Assembly: GCA_947044365.1 (NCBI GenBank)
Contig: OX345637.1
Location: forward strand, 6,597,201-6,661,200
Direction of reading: 5' to 3'
From: Petrosia ficiformis
Lineage: Eukaryota; Porifera; Demospongiae; Haplosclerida; Petrosiidae
Length of the DNA stretch: 64,000 nucleotides
Shown here: positions 1-49,518 of the stretch, piece by piece
Position numbering within the stretch: the first letter of the stretch is position 1
Layout of the letters: every line of letters starts with the position of its first letter
The notes under the pieces: generated by a model
Database searches by the model: none
Told to the model about the DNA's origin: nothing
Seen by the model: only the letters and a program-made list of their open reading frames with translations
Position numbers and translations under genes: made by a program

Positions 1-292
1 GTTGATTACATGTACCTTCATGTATATGGTTGATTACATGTACCTTCATGTACATGTATATGGTTGATTACATGTACCTTCATGTACATGTATATGGTTG
101 ATTACATGTACCTTCATGTACATGTATATGGTTGATTACATGTACCTTCATGTATATGGTTGATTACATGTACCTTCGTGTATATGGTTGATTACATGTA
201 CCTTCGTGTTTATGGTTGATTACATGTACCTTCGTGTATATGGTTGATTACATGTACCTTCGTGTATATTCGTGTATATGGCTGATTACATG

Positions 293-840
293 CAGTGGCG
301 TAGCTACGCCCGGACCTGGCGGGCCTTGGCCCGGGCATCAGAATTAAATTCGAATTTTAATTATTATTATTAAAATTAATATAATTATAATAATTGTATA
401 TTCCGTGTAATTCACACTTGTCAAGTTAGTTTATTAGAGATGGCCTTTCAGAAGCGAAGTAAAGGTAGACAGCAGACTATTTTTGACTTTTTAGATGTGA
501 ATAAGTTAGATTCTTTTGCTTCTAAGCAACAAAGGCAGCAGCATAGTGATGAAACTGATGAACAGGAGATGTAAGTAATGATATCAGGACCACCAATGAT
601 GGTTTAACAGTTGCATGTACAAGTGTAACAGGAGTTCTTGGCGGAGTTCCTGACGATATCGCAGTATCACCAGAACTGTCCATTTATTAACTTCTTGGTT
701 GCGTTATTCATTTCATTACTATTATTAATCGACATGCCCATCATGAATAAATAATTAGCAAAACAATTTTTCAGTGCGTTTTGCACGCCGATTGTCCCTT
801 TTTAGGCCCAGGTATAAATTAGGGTCTGGCTACGCCACTG
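293..840 (+). mobile_element. non-autonomous hAT-type element with residual transposase start
   Basis: The ends are inverted: CAGTGGCGTAGCTACGCC at the left and GGCTACGCCACTG at the right, a form typical of hAT superfamily termini. The flanks ATTACATG (285-292) and GTTACATG (841-848) match at 7 of 8 bases, as expected for an 8-bp hAT target duplication. The interior keeps a 44-codon reading frame at 440-574 that begins MAFQKRSKGRQQTIFDFLD. This resembles the basic, low-complexity start of ZMYM-like hAT transposases, but everything after it is missing, so the copy cannot move itself. Confidence 0.8.
440..574 (+). pseudogene. N-terminal remnant of a hAT transposase
   Basis: A 44-aa open frame inside the hAT remnant, rich in Lys, Arg, Gln and acidic residues (KRSKGRQQTIFDFL near the start, then a QRQQH stretch). 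No BED finger, DDE domain or dimerisation region follows before the right terminus at 840. It is called a transposase fragment from its place between hAT ends. The sequence alone is too short to prove it. Confidence 0.5.
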
Positions 841-1768
841 GTTACATGTACCTTCATGTATATGGTTGATTACATGTACCTTCGTGTATATGGTTGATTA
901 CATGTACCTTCGTGTATATGGTTGATTACACGTACCTTCATGTATATGGTTGATTACATGTACCTTCATGTACATGTATATGGTTGATTACATGTACCTT
1001 CATGTATATAGTTGATTACACGTACCTTCATGTATATAGTTGATTACATGTACATTCATGTATATAGTTGATTACACGTACCTTCATGTATATAGTTGAT
1101 TACATGTACATTCATGTATATGGTTGATTACATGTACCTTCATGTATATAGTTGATTACACGTACCTTCATGTATATAGTTGATTACATGTACATTCATG
1201 TATATGGTTGATTACACGTACCTTCATGTATATAGTTGATTACACGTACCTTCATGTATATAGTTGATTACATGTACATTCATGTATATGGTTGATTACA
1301 TGTACCTTCATGTATATAGTTGATTACACGTACCTTCATGTATATGGTTGATTACATGTACATTCATGTATATGGTTGATTACACGTACCTTCATGTATA
1401 TGGTTGATTACATATTACCTTCATTAGCTTTGTGTATGTAGTTGATTAATCTGCCTTTATCTACACGTATATACATGTATGAGTAAAAAACACCAGGCTT
1501 CCCTTAGCCAGACCAGAGCAACTTTTATGATCCTAGTGTGGTGCATATTAGATCAGCCAGTATAAAGATATGTTGTGTATATCAAACTGTGAGTTGTTAA
1601 GAGTGTAGGGGAATGTGCTTGCTCTCTTATCTTTGAGATATCACTATGGTGATAATTATTGTGATGTCATCATTATTTAGATTGGACTGTCTTACTCACC
1701 ACTCTTGCCATAACAGTCAATCTCTTGTTACGAGTTACTAATAAAATGAGAAGTGAACGTTTTGAAAT

Positions 1769-2545
1769 GTGAGTCATTAAATAATTATAGCTATATGTTC
1801 TACATTATAATATCATTATAATTATGTGTCATTAAATAATCATTATACAGCTATATGCTCTACATTATAATATCATTATAATTGTGAGTCATTAAATAAT
1901 CATTATACAGCTGTATGTTCTACATTATAATATCATTATAATTGTGTGTCATTAAATAATCATTATACAGCTATATGCTCTACATTATAATATCATTATA
2001 ATTGTGAGTCATTAAATAATCATTATAATTATAGCTATATGTTCTACATTATAATATCATTATAATTGTGAGTCATTAAATAATCATTATACAGCTATAC
2101 GTTCTACATTATAATATCATTATAATTGTGAGTCATTAAATAATCATTATACAGCTATATGTTCTACATTATAATATCATTATAATTATGAGTCATTAAA
2201 TAATCATTATAATTATAGCTATATGTTCTACATTATAATATCATTATAATTGTGAGTCATTAAATAATCATTATACAGCTATATGTTCTACATTATAATA
2301 TCATTATAATTGTGTGTCATTAAATAATCATTATACAGCTATATGCTCTACATTATAATATCATTATAATTGTGTGTCATTAAATAATCATTATACAGCT
2401 ATATGTTCTACATTATAATATCATTATAATTATGTGTCATTAAATAATCATTATACAGCTATATGCTCTACATTATAATATCATTATAATTGTGAGTCAT
2501 TAAATAATCATTATACAGCTATATGTTCTACATTATAATATCATT
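1769..2545. repeat. 60-bp minisatellite, about 13 copies
   Basis: Near-identical tandem units beginning gtgagtcattaaataatcat and continuing through tatacagctatatgttctac and attataatatcattataatt. Variants differ by gtgag/gtgtg, tatgttc/tatgctc and a short aattatag insertion. No coding potential is seen. Confidence 0.95.
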
Positions 2546-2559
2546 TTAAAGTAGAATCT

Positions 2560-2750
2560 TTGTTCGTGTTTTTTTGGGAATATAAAGTTATTATGGCCCG
2601 TAGGGCCATCCCTATAATTGCTTTCCCACGGGTTCGATGTATGTTTATATATAATATATATTATATGTTTGTGTCACCTACGCGAGTATGCGTTGTATAC
2701 GTAGTTAAGGAAGTTACATCATTCCCGGGGGCTCGGTCAATTAATGGGCG
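2560..2750. repeat. dispersed repeat with tagttaaggaagttac end
   Basis: The segment holds ggccatccctataattgctttcc and, further on, gttgtatacgtagttaaggaagttac. Related copies are seen at about 6490-6625 and, inverted, at about 56380-56530. The tail motif alone recurs near 14460 and 14600. No coding region was identified. The 2545-3900 stretch otherwise shows only simple repeats and a fold-back. Confidence 0.5.
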
Positions 2751-3326
2751 TGGTGCGTAAAAGAACGCGCGATCATTGATCAAGCTCTACACAGCAGCAG
2801 AAAGAAATCTGTGTAGCTTACGTAGAAACTGGAACTAATAGCTAGCTATTCTGCCTGAAATATATTCCTAAAGTTCTACAAGGTCCTTTGAAAGGTCAGG
2901 AGAGTAGATAATCAAAATAATGCTTGATAAAGTCAGCCATGATTACCGAATGCTGGACACCACAAAGCAGTCATAGAGATACGTTTATCTTTACTTAAAT
3001 TTGTAAAGCAATCATAGGGATGTTTTTTTTCTCTATATACACTTGTCATAATAATATTTGTTGTTTGAAATCCATTTCTACATTCAATAAAGTTTATCAG
3101 AATTCAGTTTTGATTTGACATGCTTCATAATCATATTATTGAAGGCAATGCTCTCTGGATGTTTAAAAGCTTGCTCTTCATCCATTTTGTACAAAACAAA
3201 ATATTTGTGTTTCAATTCCTGTTAGAATTCCTGTACAAGTGGTGGAATATTATTATAAGAGCTGAATATAATATAATAATCATTATATTAGTTAAAGCTT
3301 TACTCAATTTTTAACAAAATAAAATA

Positions 3327-3329
3327 ATA

Positions 3330-3376
<47 letters not shown>
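3327..3376. repeat. (ATA)n microsatellite
   Basis: Uninterrupted ataataata run of roughly 50 bp in the interval upstream of the first receptor exon that I could place. Confidence 0.95.
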
Positions 3377-3377
<1 letters not shown>

Positions 3378-3585
3378 GTAAACTTAGTCAAAGGGTGAAT
3401 CGCACAATGTATTACATGGCTGACAAAACAAAATAATGTAAAATCAGCTTAGCATTATAACTCCATAGTTTGACAGAATTAAATTCTTGTCTGCCAATTT
3501 CAAAGGAAGACCATTATGTACTATAGTTCTAGTTGCTATTTGGGATATCTTTCTTGCAAATGTGGTGGAATTGACTTTCCTTAGA

Positions 3586-3705
3586 TTTATGAAATGAAGC
3601 TACCTAAATTCAAAGATGTTCACATTCATATGTTAAGCAAAGTCACACTAGAGCACAACATATGAATGTGAACATCTTTGAATTTAGGTAGCTTCATTTC
3701 ATAAA
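3586..3705. repeat. perfect fold-back (49-bp arms, 22-nt loop)
   Basis: The left arm 3586-3634 (tttatgaaatgaagctacct onward) is the exact reverse complement of 3657-3705. The spacer is 3635-3656. No target duplication or transposase is evident. It is probably a MITE or fold-back insertion. Confidence 0.9.
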
Positions 3706-3914
3706 AAAAGGCAAACCATGTTTCTGTCATTAGTTAATCATTATTTTTAACTACATCTAAGAAACTCATCCAATAGGCGTGTTACTATGGTATAAGAATT
3801 GAACAAACACATTTAAAATAGTGCATATATGTTATTGTTTCAAAAGGACACAGTACCATTCACATATAGATTATAAATTATTTCTTCATCTAATTTCTCT
3901 ATCACATCTTGTAG

Positions 3915-4640
3915 TGTATATTTTGTTCTATCATTTGGTATTCCATTTTTCATTGTTTGGATACCTTTTGTGTTGGATGCATTTGGACCCTCTGGAGCTT
4001 GGTGGTATGTGCTGTCTATCTGCCTGTCTGTCTGTCTATCTCTCTGTCTCTCTCTCTCTTTCTCTCTGTTTATGGAATAGCAGTTTGTGTTATATTGATT
4101 ATGTTCACTGTACCTTTTGTTATACAGTTGGATTAGAAGCAAGTATGATAATTGTGATAGTTTCTATGATGGGAAAGTTTTACAGTTCTCACTGTAAGTG
4201 ACTAACTTTAATCCATCTCTCCTTCCCCCTCTGATCTAAAAAATGTATCTATCTATTTGTGTTGTTTTAGTTAACTATAATTAAAACTAAAACCTTTTTA
4301 GTAAGGCATTTTGACTTTTAATTAACTAAACTATAACTAAATTACAAGTCTATTGCAATAACTATAACTACCTAAAATGAAAATTGACCAATAATGGGCC
4401 CTTTTAGTTAGTTAACTAAAACTAAAACCCTTTTAGTAAGCCCGATATTATTTTAGTTAATTAAACTATAACTAAACTAAAGGTTTTAAAATCCAGGAAT
4501 ACTATAACTATAACTAAAAGTAGTCATTTTTGTCAAACTAAAACAACACTACTATCTATCTATCTATATATCTATCTATCTATCCATCTATCTATCCCAT
4601 CTATCTATCCATCTATCTATCCATCTATCTATCCATCTAC

Positions 4641-4684
<44 letters not shown>

Positions 4685-4823
4685 GTATAAATTATACGTC
4701 TATCTACATGTATCTATTAATCATAATGTAGATGGTATTTCCCACTTTATCTGACAATTGCTATCTTATTTTTAATGTACTTGTTGATAGTAGTGAAAGT
4801 GAGATTACAAGTAAGCAAAATAC

Positions 4824-4897
<74 letters not shown>

Positions 4898-7800
4898 CTA
4901 GAAATAATGTCTCAAACATACTTGAATTTTGATCAGTAATGCACAATGTATACTTTTTACTAGTTTTAAATAGTCGGACATTCATTTCAAATGATCAGAA
5001 ATGTCCAATGACCAGTTATTGCACATACAGAAGTACATGTGTACATACATTGTGTATAATTATGTATAATTATTATTATAATCATATTCAACATCAGATT
5101 AGGCAGTGGAATGGGGTATATAATCCACAAGTATATCAACAACAGGTAATATACATTTTGTTATTATTTTATAGTCTATTTAATATTTTGTTTAATTCTT
5201 AATTATTATCTATTGTTTGTTTATATTTTAGTTATAACACATTCTGACACAAGTCAAAATAATTACGTGTTTAAATTACAAAGACTTGAAACTGAAATCC
5301 ACTATGAGTATTCATTGCTTACTGACATACACACATACTAGCATACTACATGTACATAATTATGTAATGATATTCATTACTTCCATCACCTACACACATA
5401 CTAGCATACTACATGTACATAACTATGTAATGATATTCATTGCTTACTGACATACACACATACTAGCATACTACATGTACATAATTATGTAATGATATTC
5501 ATTACTTCCATCACCTACACACATACTAGCATACTACATGTACATAAATATATAATGATATTCATTGCTTACTGACATACACACATACTAGCATACTACA
5601 TGTACATAATTATGTAATGATATTCCATCACATACTAGCATACTACATGTACATAAATATATAATACATTGCTTCCATCACATACAGCATACTACATGTA
5701 CATAAATATATAATGGTATTCATTGCTTCCATCACATACAGTGTACTACATGTACATAATTATAAATACATTGTGTAGATTAATGATTTTATAAAGCTCA
5801 AAAGAACAGCTCTTTTTATTATACATTTCTTTAATCAGAGATTATGTTTTAGGTTAGGCAATAATGCCTAATTTGGCAGGAGAGCAAAGGCATGAATCTC
5901 TTTAGACAGCTAGTCTAATTTCCACTAGAGGATGCCTACCCAACACCCCCCGGCACATTAGGCAGCACACATTGTCAAATCCCCTTGCATTCTGAAATAT
6001 TTCTAGATAAACCTTTTACATGTTTGTTTGGTATTTATTTCATTTTGGTTTCTATAGAAACTACTGAAGGAAGAGATCAAACCACTAATATGGTACCCAG
6101 TTATATATTTTGCTGTGCAGCTTTTTCCTTTAATAAACAGGTAAACTTCAAACTGTATTGAGGTTTGGGTTTGTGACTCTATCATGATAGCATGATAGCA
6201 TGAAGGAATGGTTGAGCTTAATATAATCCAAAACAGAGCCGAGTGTAGAACTGAACTGGAGACTCCATCCTGAGTGCTGTATTACAATTAAATTACGATC
6301 TTAATCCATGCTCAACTGATTATTTATAGAGTGATAATAATAACTATTATAATTCCACTAAATTATAAATAAATTCACTTCTCACAGGATAGTTGTTAGT
6401 GCTGATGCACCTAAATTCCCTCTGTTTGTTCTCCATGTGACTACCTCTCCATTAACAGGTATGTATACGTGTATATTTTTATAACCCAAAGGCCCATTCC
6501 TATGTTTGCTTTCTGCTAGGTTTAATGAAATACATAATAATTATAATTATACATGTATTTATAATTAACTGTATATAGTTATATATTTAACGTCCAATGT
6601 GTGTTGTATATGTAGTTGAGTTAAGTTAAGTTCATTTTGTGGGGCTATTACTACTTTCTTAAACAGTGTAATAGAATGCACACTCTAGATATAATCTTCA
6701 GAATACAGACCATGAACAGCTTCTAGAAACTGTTAAGTAATAGCTGTTGTAACTAAAAGATATTGTGAAAAAACGACAAGATAATTTTACAGATTAACAG
6801 TGATACCAAAATAGCTATTGAACTTAATGTTGCCTGGTTCTGACACTTTCTTAAATAAAATAAATCACTTCCTATCTGAACTGAGGAAGTTAAGTTAACT
6901 AAACTATAAATCCATTACAATAACTGTAACTAACTAAAATGAATAATGGCGGGCACTTTACAAAACTAAAACCCTTTTAGTAAGCATAATATTATTTTAG
7001 TCGAAAACTATAATTGTGAGAAATCCGTCATACTATAACTATAACTAAAAGTGGTCATTATTAACATACTAAAACAACACTAGTATATGGTGATTTATAA
7101 TATATACATGTACATATACTATTAACTGCACCTCACACATATATAGTGTGACAAGAGATGCAAGAAGAATGATCAGCTGTATGGTCACTATGGTGATATA
7201 AATTATATTATATATACATGTACAGGTGCTCTTATAGCTCTTGCGTATGCTTTGGATAGAGAGACAATAAGAAGATTAAACTGGAGATCAATACGAGTAA
7301 GTAAAATGATCAATTCTTATTATAATAATTATTATAATTATGATATGCGAGTACTTATGTTGTGAATATAAATCTGTAATTTAAAATTAAAATTTGTCTC
7401 CTGACACCAGCTTTTCCGTTAATTAGTATTACTGAGAGAGCTAATTAGGTCTGGGGTAAACTTTCAAAATTTAGGTCCTCTGCCTCTCAATAGGCAAGCC
7501 AGTAATGAAACTAAAAGATACACAAATTGCGCAATGAGGAGTGCAATCATCTATTAATACTCACACATAATGTACACTGGAGATCCACAAGTGGTTTGAT
7601 TTTCACAACAGGACTCTATATAGCTAACTAAGTTGTTTATTAACTTTATTCAATTCGGCCCAGCCCATAAATCTATACTATGCATACTCATTATTCTAGT
7701 ATATGTTCATGTGCATCACTACGTTTTAGAACTGCTCTGGCCATTTCTGTTAGAAAATGAAACTTACAATCTATTAGAAAAGATGGAAATAGCTCAACAA

Positions 7801-8124
7801 ATATGATTCTGAGTGTTGCTACAGTAAAATAATAAAGTTTAAAACCTTGGTCTATAAAATATCTGTCTCTGCCCTATACTACTTGCTTACACCTATATTT
7901 TCCGTATTATCTTAGGTATATCACATATACATTAACCTATACTAATATAGAACACTAATAATAAACGGTATTTATTTCAGGCAAATCTGTGTTATAGAAG
8001 TAGTGATCAGATAGTACATCCTTATGATATAAAGGAGACGCAGGAAGAAGAGTTTGAGAACAGTGCTTACCTGTTATATGATATTAAAAAAGAAGATCAG
8101 TTTATGAACGACAGTGAAAATTAA
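3915..8124 (+). CDS. cAMP-receptor-like seven-transmembrane GPCR, 3' part (8 exons)
   Basis: Exons 3915-4004, 4128-4193, 4732-4810, 5098-5145, 6058-6140, 6388-6458, 7226-7296 and 7981-8124 all have GT-AG borders and join in one frame to a TAA. They encode TM4 (YFVLSFGIPFFIVWIPFVL), an extracellular loop with GAWCWIRSKYDNC, TM5 (WYFPLYLTIAILFLMYLLIV), an intracellular loop, TM6 (PLIWYPVIYFAVQLFPLINR), TM7 (FPLFVLHVTTSPLTGALIAL) followed by AYALDRE, and a charged acidic cytoplasmic tail. The WYP/FPLINR pattern in TM6 and the GAWCW loop resemble the cAMP-receptor-like (CAR/CRL, GPR157-related) group of G-protein-coupled receptors. Exons for the N-terminus and TM1-3 were not found and may lie upstream of the window. 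A plasma-membrane location is inferred. Exact ligand unknown. Confidence 0.78.
4015..4075. repeat. (TCTG/TCTC)n tract in a receptor intron
   Basis: Pyrimidine-rich ctgtctgtctgtctatctct tract between the TM4 exon and the extracellular-loop exon. It causes spurious open frames on both strands. Confidence 0.85.
4260..4550 (+). mobile_element. TGTTGTTTTAGTT-ended MITE, copy 1
   Basis: About 290 bp, ends gttgttttagttaac and aaactaaaacaacact as inverted repeats. The interior is dense in actaaaac and tagttaac words. Further copies lie at 6885-7083, 17517-17803, 51360-51650 (inverted) and 51654-51906. All are in introns and no copy encodes a protein. Confidence 0.8.
4553..4685. repeat. (CTAT)n microsatellite
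   Basis: Tetranucleotide tract ctatctatctat with ccat variants, directly after a MITE copy. Confidence 0.95.
4822..4893. repeat. (CA)n microsatellite 12 bp after an exon
   Basis: About 70 bp of cacaca with a cgcgcg interruption. It starts 12 bp after the donor of the TM5 exon (4810), so this intron begins with an alternating purine-pyrimidine tract. Confidence 0.95.
5310..5765. repeat. about 61-bp minisatellite
   Basis: Tandem, progressively diverging copies of tactagcatactacatgtac with flanking aatgatattcattgctt, inside the receptor intron between 5145 and 6058. Confidence 0.9.
6885..7083 (+). mobile_element. TGTTGTTTTAGTT MITE, truncated copy 2
   Basis: Matches the family from gttaactaaactataaatcc to the terminus ctaaaacaacactag. 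The left third is missing. It lies in the intron between the two TM7-region exons. Confidence 0.7.
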
Positions 8125-8292
8125 TTAGCTCAACAATCTCCAGTTGCTATAGTTACTATAGCTATATTTATCTCATATGATTGTTAGACAGTCTATATTT
8201 AACATGTTGTCTGTATTTACATATTTGAGTTACATTATGTGTATTAAATACACAACAACATGTGGTGGTTGAGGCTATTAAACAAAACTTGG

Positions 8293-8298
8293 AATAAA
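8293..8298 (+). terminator. poly(A) signal for the GPCR
   Basis: AATAAA about 170 bp after the receptor stop codon, the first canonical signal on this strand. From here to about 9450 I see AT-rich non-coding sequence, a T-rich stretch and one fold-back, and no gene. Confidence 0.55.
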
Positions 8299-9233
8299 TA
8301 AATTACTTGGTATGTCCAAACGATTAAAAAAAGGCCATATATATATGGCATGATGAATTTGAACTTTGCTACTGAGTCCAAGTAATCTGTAGTCCGAAAA
8401 TTTTACATTACTTGCTGTACCTCAAAATGTCTGATTTTGTTTTAAACTTGCATACACTTAAGCTTTTGTGTTAAATTTTTTACTGTAAGATCTCCAAATA
8501 TTGATAATTTATGTTCAAAATAAAGCTGCGTTAATGTTTCTCTTGAAATTATTGCTACTGTCTCGAGCAACATACCGAGAAGAGTTTCTCTTTAGCTTTT
8601 CCAAGATTTATCAGTATATGTTCAGAGCTGTAATATTTTATATTGCAGGGGATTAGTGTCAAAATTAAACATCTATTTTCATAAAAGAAAACTGTCTTTT
8701 CGAATACATAATAATAATTTAAAATGCAATTAAATATATCTTCTAACGTTTTTTTTTAATAAAGAAAATCATCTTTTTAAGCCATACAAAAGTATACCAT
8801 AATTAATGATATTAAAACAATTACTGTGTAAAGTCTGAAACACAAAAAGTCGTGTGACAATAAAGACAAAATTAATAGTGTATAATAGAATAAAATATGA
8901 AATATTGCATTATTGTATTGTTTTAATGGTGTATATATATCATTATAATAATTATTATTCAAAAAGTGAAATTTGAAAGCAAAACAAATGTGCAAAACAA
9001 ATGCTTATTTTTGACACTAATCCCAGGCCATAGCTAATATATAAGGCATTAACTATATCCAAACAACAGGTCTATTGAAATTACTTACTTAATTGTAATC
9101 TAATTAGTGCAAGAGTTCTACGATAATTAAGATAATGTTTTCACAGCCAATACTGTTCATCGGATAAACCTGGTATTTGCATCATTTTCATGCAGCAAAC
9201 TCTTTCTAACTGCTGGATATAGTATAAAGGCGT

Positions 9234-9300
9234 ATGGATGGATATAGGAATATATACTATGCTTAAAGCATAGTATATATATATTCCTATATCCATCCAT
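9234..9300. repeat. fold-back with 31- and 35-nt arms
   Basis: atggatggatataggaatat at 9234 is inverted at 9266-9300, with a 4-bp tata length difference between the arms and almost no loop. It is followed by ccatccatcc. Confidence 0.85.
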
Positions 9301-9458
9301 CCATCCATCAAATGTTATATTATATAGCATATATAATAACTGTATCTAACTAAAACAAAAATTGGCCATTACTAAAGCTTACATGCAGTTAATAACTTAA
9401 AAGTGGTGATTATTAATCGACAGTGCATGTACACCTATATCATATACAATGTTTCAAA

Positions 9459-9464
9459 TTTATT
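9459..9464 (-). terminator. poly(A) signal candidate for the SIPA1L-like gene
   Basis: tttatt on the plus strand is AATAAA on the minus strand, about 330 nt downstream of the TGA at 9793-9795. No closer canonical hexamer was seen. Confidence 0.4.
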
Positions 9465-9792
9465 GATTGGTGAAGAACCAAATTATACATGTATTAAGGA
9501 AAATATAATGAAAACAATAATAATTGAAGTAATACACAGTAAGAAAATTCCATATTCAAACATTATACGTGTAATTTTATAATTTTAAAAAGTTGATAAT
9601 TATAAATAAATAATTATTATGAAAAACATAGTGATTAACAAAAAAACAATTGTCAGATGAAACACAAATAACTTATAATGTATACATGGATATAATGTCA
9701 AACTATATTTTTTTGTTTAAAAGAAAAGGTTTCATATCTCAATAAAATAATAATAATTAATTAAAATAATGATTCGAATTTCATGTTAATTA

Positions 9793-48388
<38,596 letters not shown>

Positions 48389-49333
48389 TTCTCAAGTCTA
48401 CTCCTTCACAATATTGTGGGATAAAACGTACTTATAATTCTATAAACTCACTCTATCGTTTCAAATACAAAATAGTGTGTAAATTGTAAATCATTTACCT
48501 AAAGAATGCTTTGATATGGCTTTTGTGGATATGAATATTATTAAATTCAATGAATAATAAAAATTAATTAATGATACACTGATGTACATTCCACCATAGA
48601 GTATATAGTACTGTACTATCTATGATGCCCATACTATATTCATAGTTCACACTTCATACATACATGCATATAAATTCATAATACACACATATAGTTATTT
48701 TTAAATACATGTAATGCACGCCATGTGTATTTGTCTACATACATAATCATGATACGGGTATATTATGTACGTAAGTAAGTACTAACTATGTATGCACCTA
48801 GACTACATGTGAATACATGACTAATGTATGCTTATGTGAATATGATATGTATGTATGTATGTATGCACATATGCATGCTATATATGTATGTACATATATA
48901 CATTGTGTATTTATGTTGAAGTAATATGACGTTCTTTGAGCATTAATAGGAATGTTGTGTGTGTGTTTGCTGTCAATGTCATACATGTCTAAACGTCTTT
49001 GCATTCCTGCACACTTTTTGTTGTTTCTTTGTTTTTTTTTAAAATATTACTGATGAAGACCTACAGGTAGAAACGTCCAATTTTTATTGTTAATACCATT
49101 GTTATTAATGTTCAAAGCACTCCTATTACATGTATATACTTCAATTTATCAACATGGTAATTATGTACATGGTCTGCGTACATAATTAACCGTCGCCGCA
49201 GAACCGCGATGTCATGCGTCACGTCATAAATTAAATACGCGCGTAATAATCATGTGATAGTCATGTGACACTGAACGTAGTATACGTCTACTATACAGTC
49301 GATATTCATCACAACACACTGAACACAGCAGCT
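48389..49333. promoter_or_regulatory. divergent promoter interval, SIPA1L-like / RBM42
   Basis: The two genes are head to head with 945 bp between start codons. Close to RBM42 the sequence becomes CpG-richer (ccgtcgccgcagaaccgcga). It carries a CREB/ATF-like cgtcacgtca (about 49217-49226) and two M-box/E-box-like words, tcatgtga (49250) and gtcatgtgac (49260). Binding is inferred from motif likeness only. The SIPA1L side is AT-rich with a TATGTATG tract. Confidence 0.5.
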
Positions 49334-49482
49334 ATGGCTACAGATCGATTAGCTCAAGAAATGGCAAGGTAATTCAAATTGATATGACTCCTATGAAATA
49401 ACTGGAAATTCCTACTTAATATCATATTTGTATCATTTTATGAAAATTTTGGAATACCTAAGCAGTTGTCCAATACCAGAAT

Positions 49483-49518
<36 letters not shown>

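Larger units (their letters stand above)
1..1430. repeat. 28-bp minisatellite, interrupted by a hAT remnant
   Basis: Tandem copies of a 28-bp unit built on gttgattacatgtacctt followed by catgtatatg. Some copies are longer by an extra catgta. The array runs 1-284, is broken by the element at 293-840, and resumes at 841 to about 1430 with cgtacc and tacatt variants. The array must predate the insertion because the same unit flanks both sides. Confidence 0.95.

Noticed and set aside
3120..3314. 64-codon hydrophobic frame as a receptor exon (TM1-3)
   Set aside because: It has no acceptor or donor in a matching phase, and its residues do not fit the CAR/CRL pattern.
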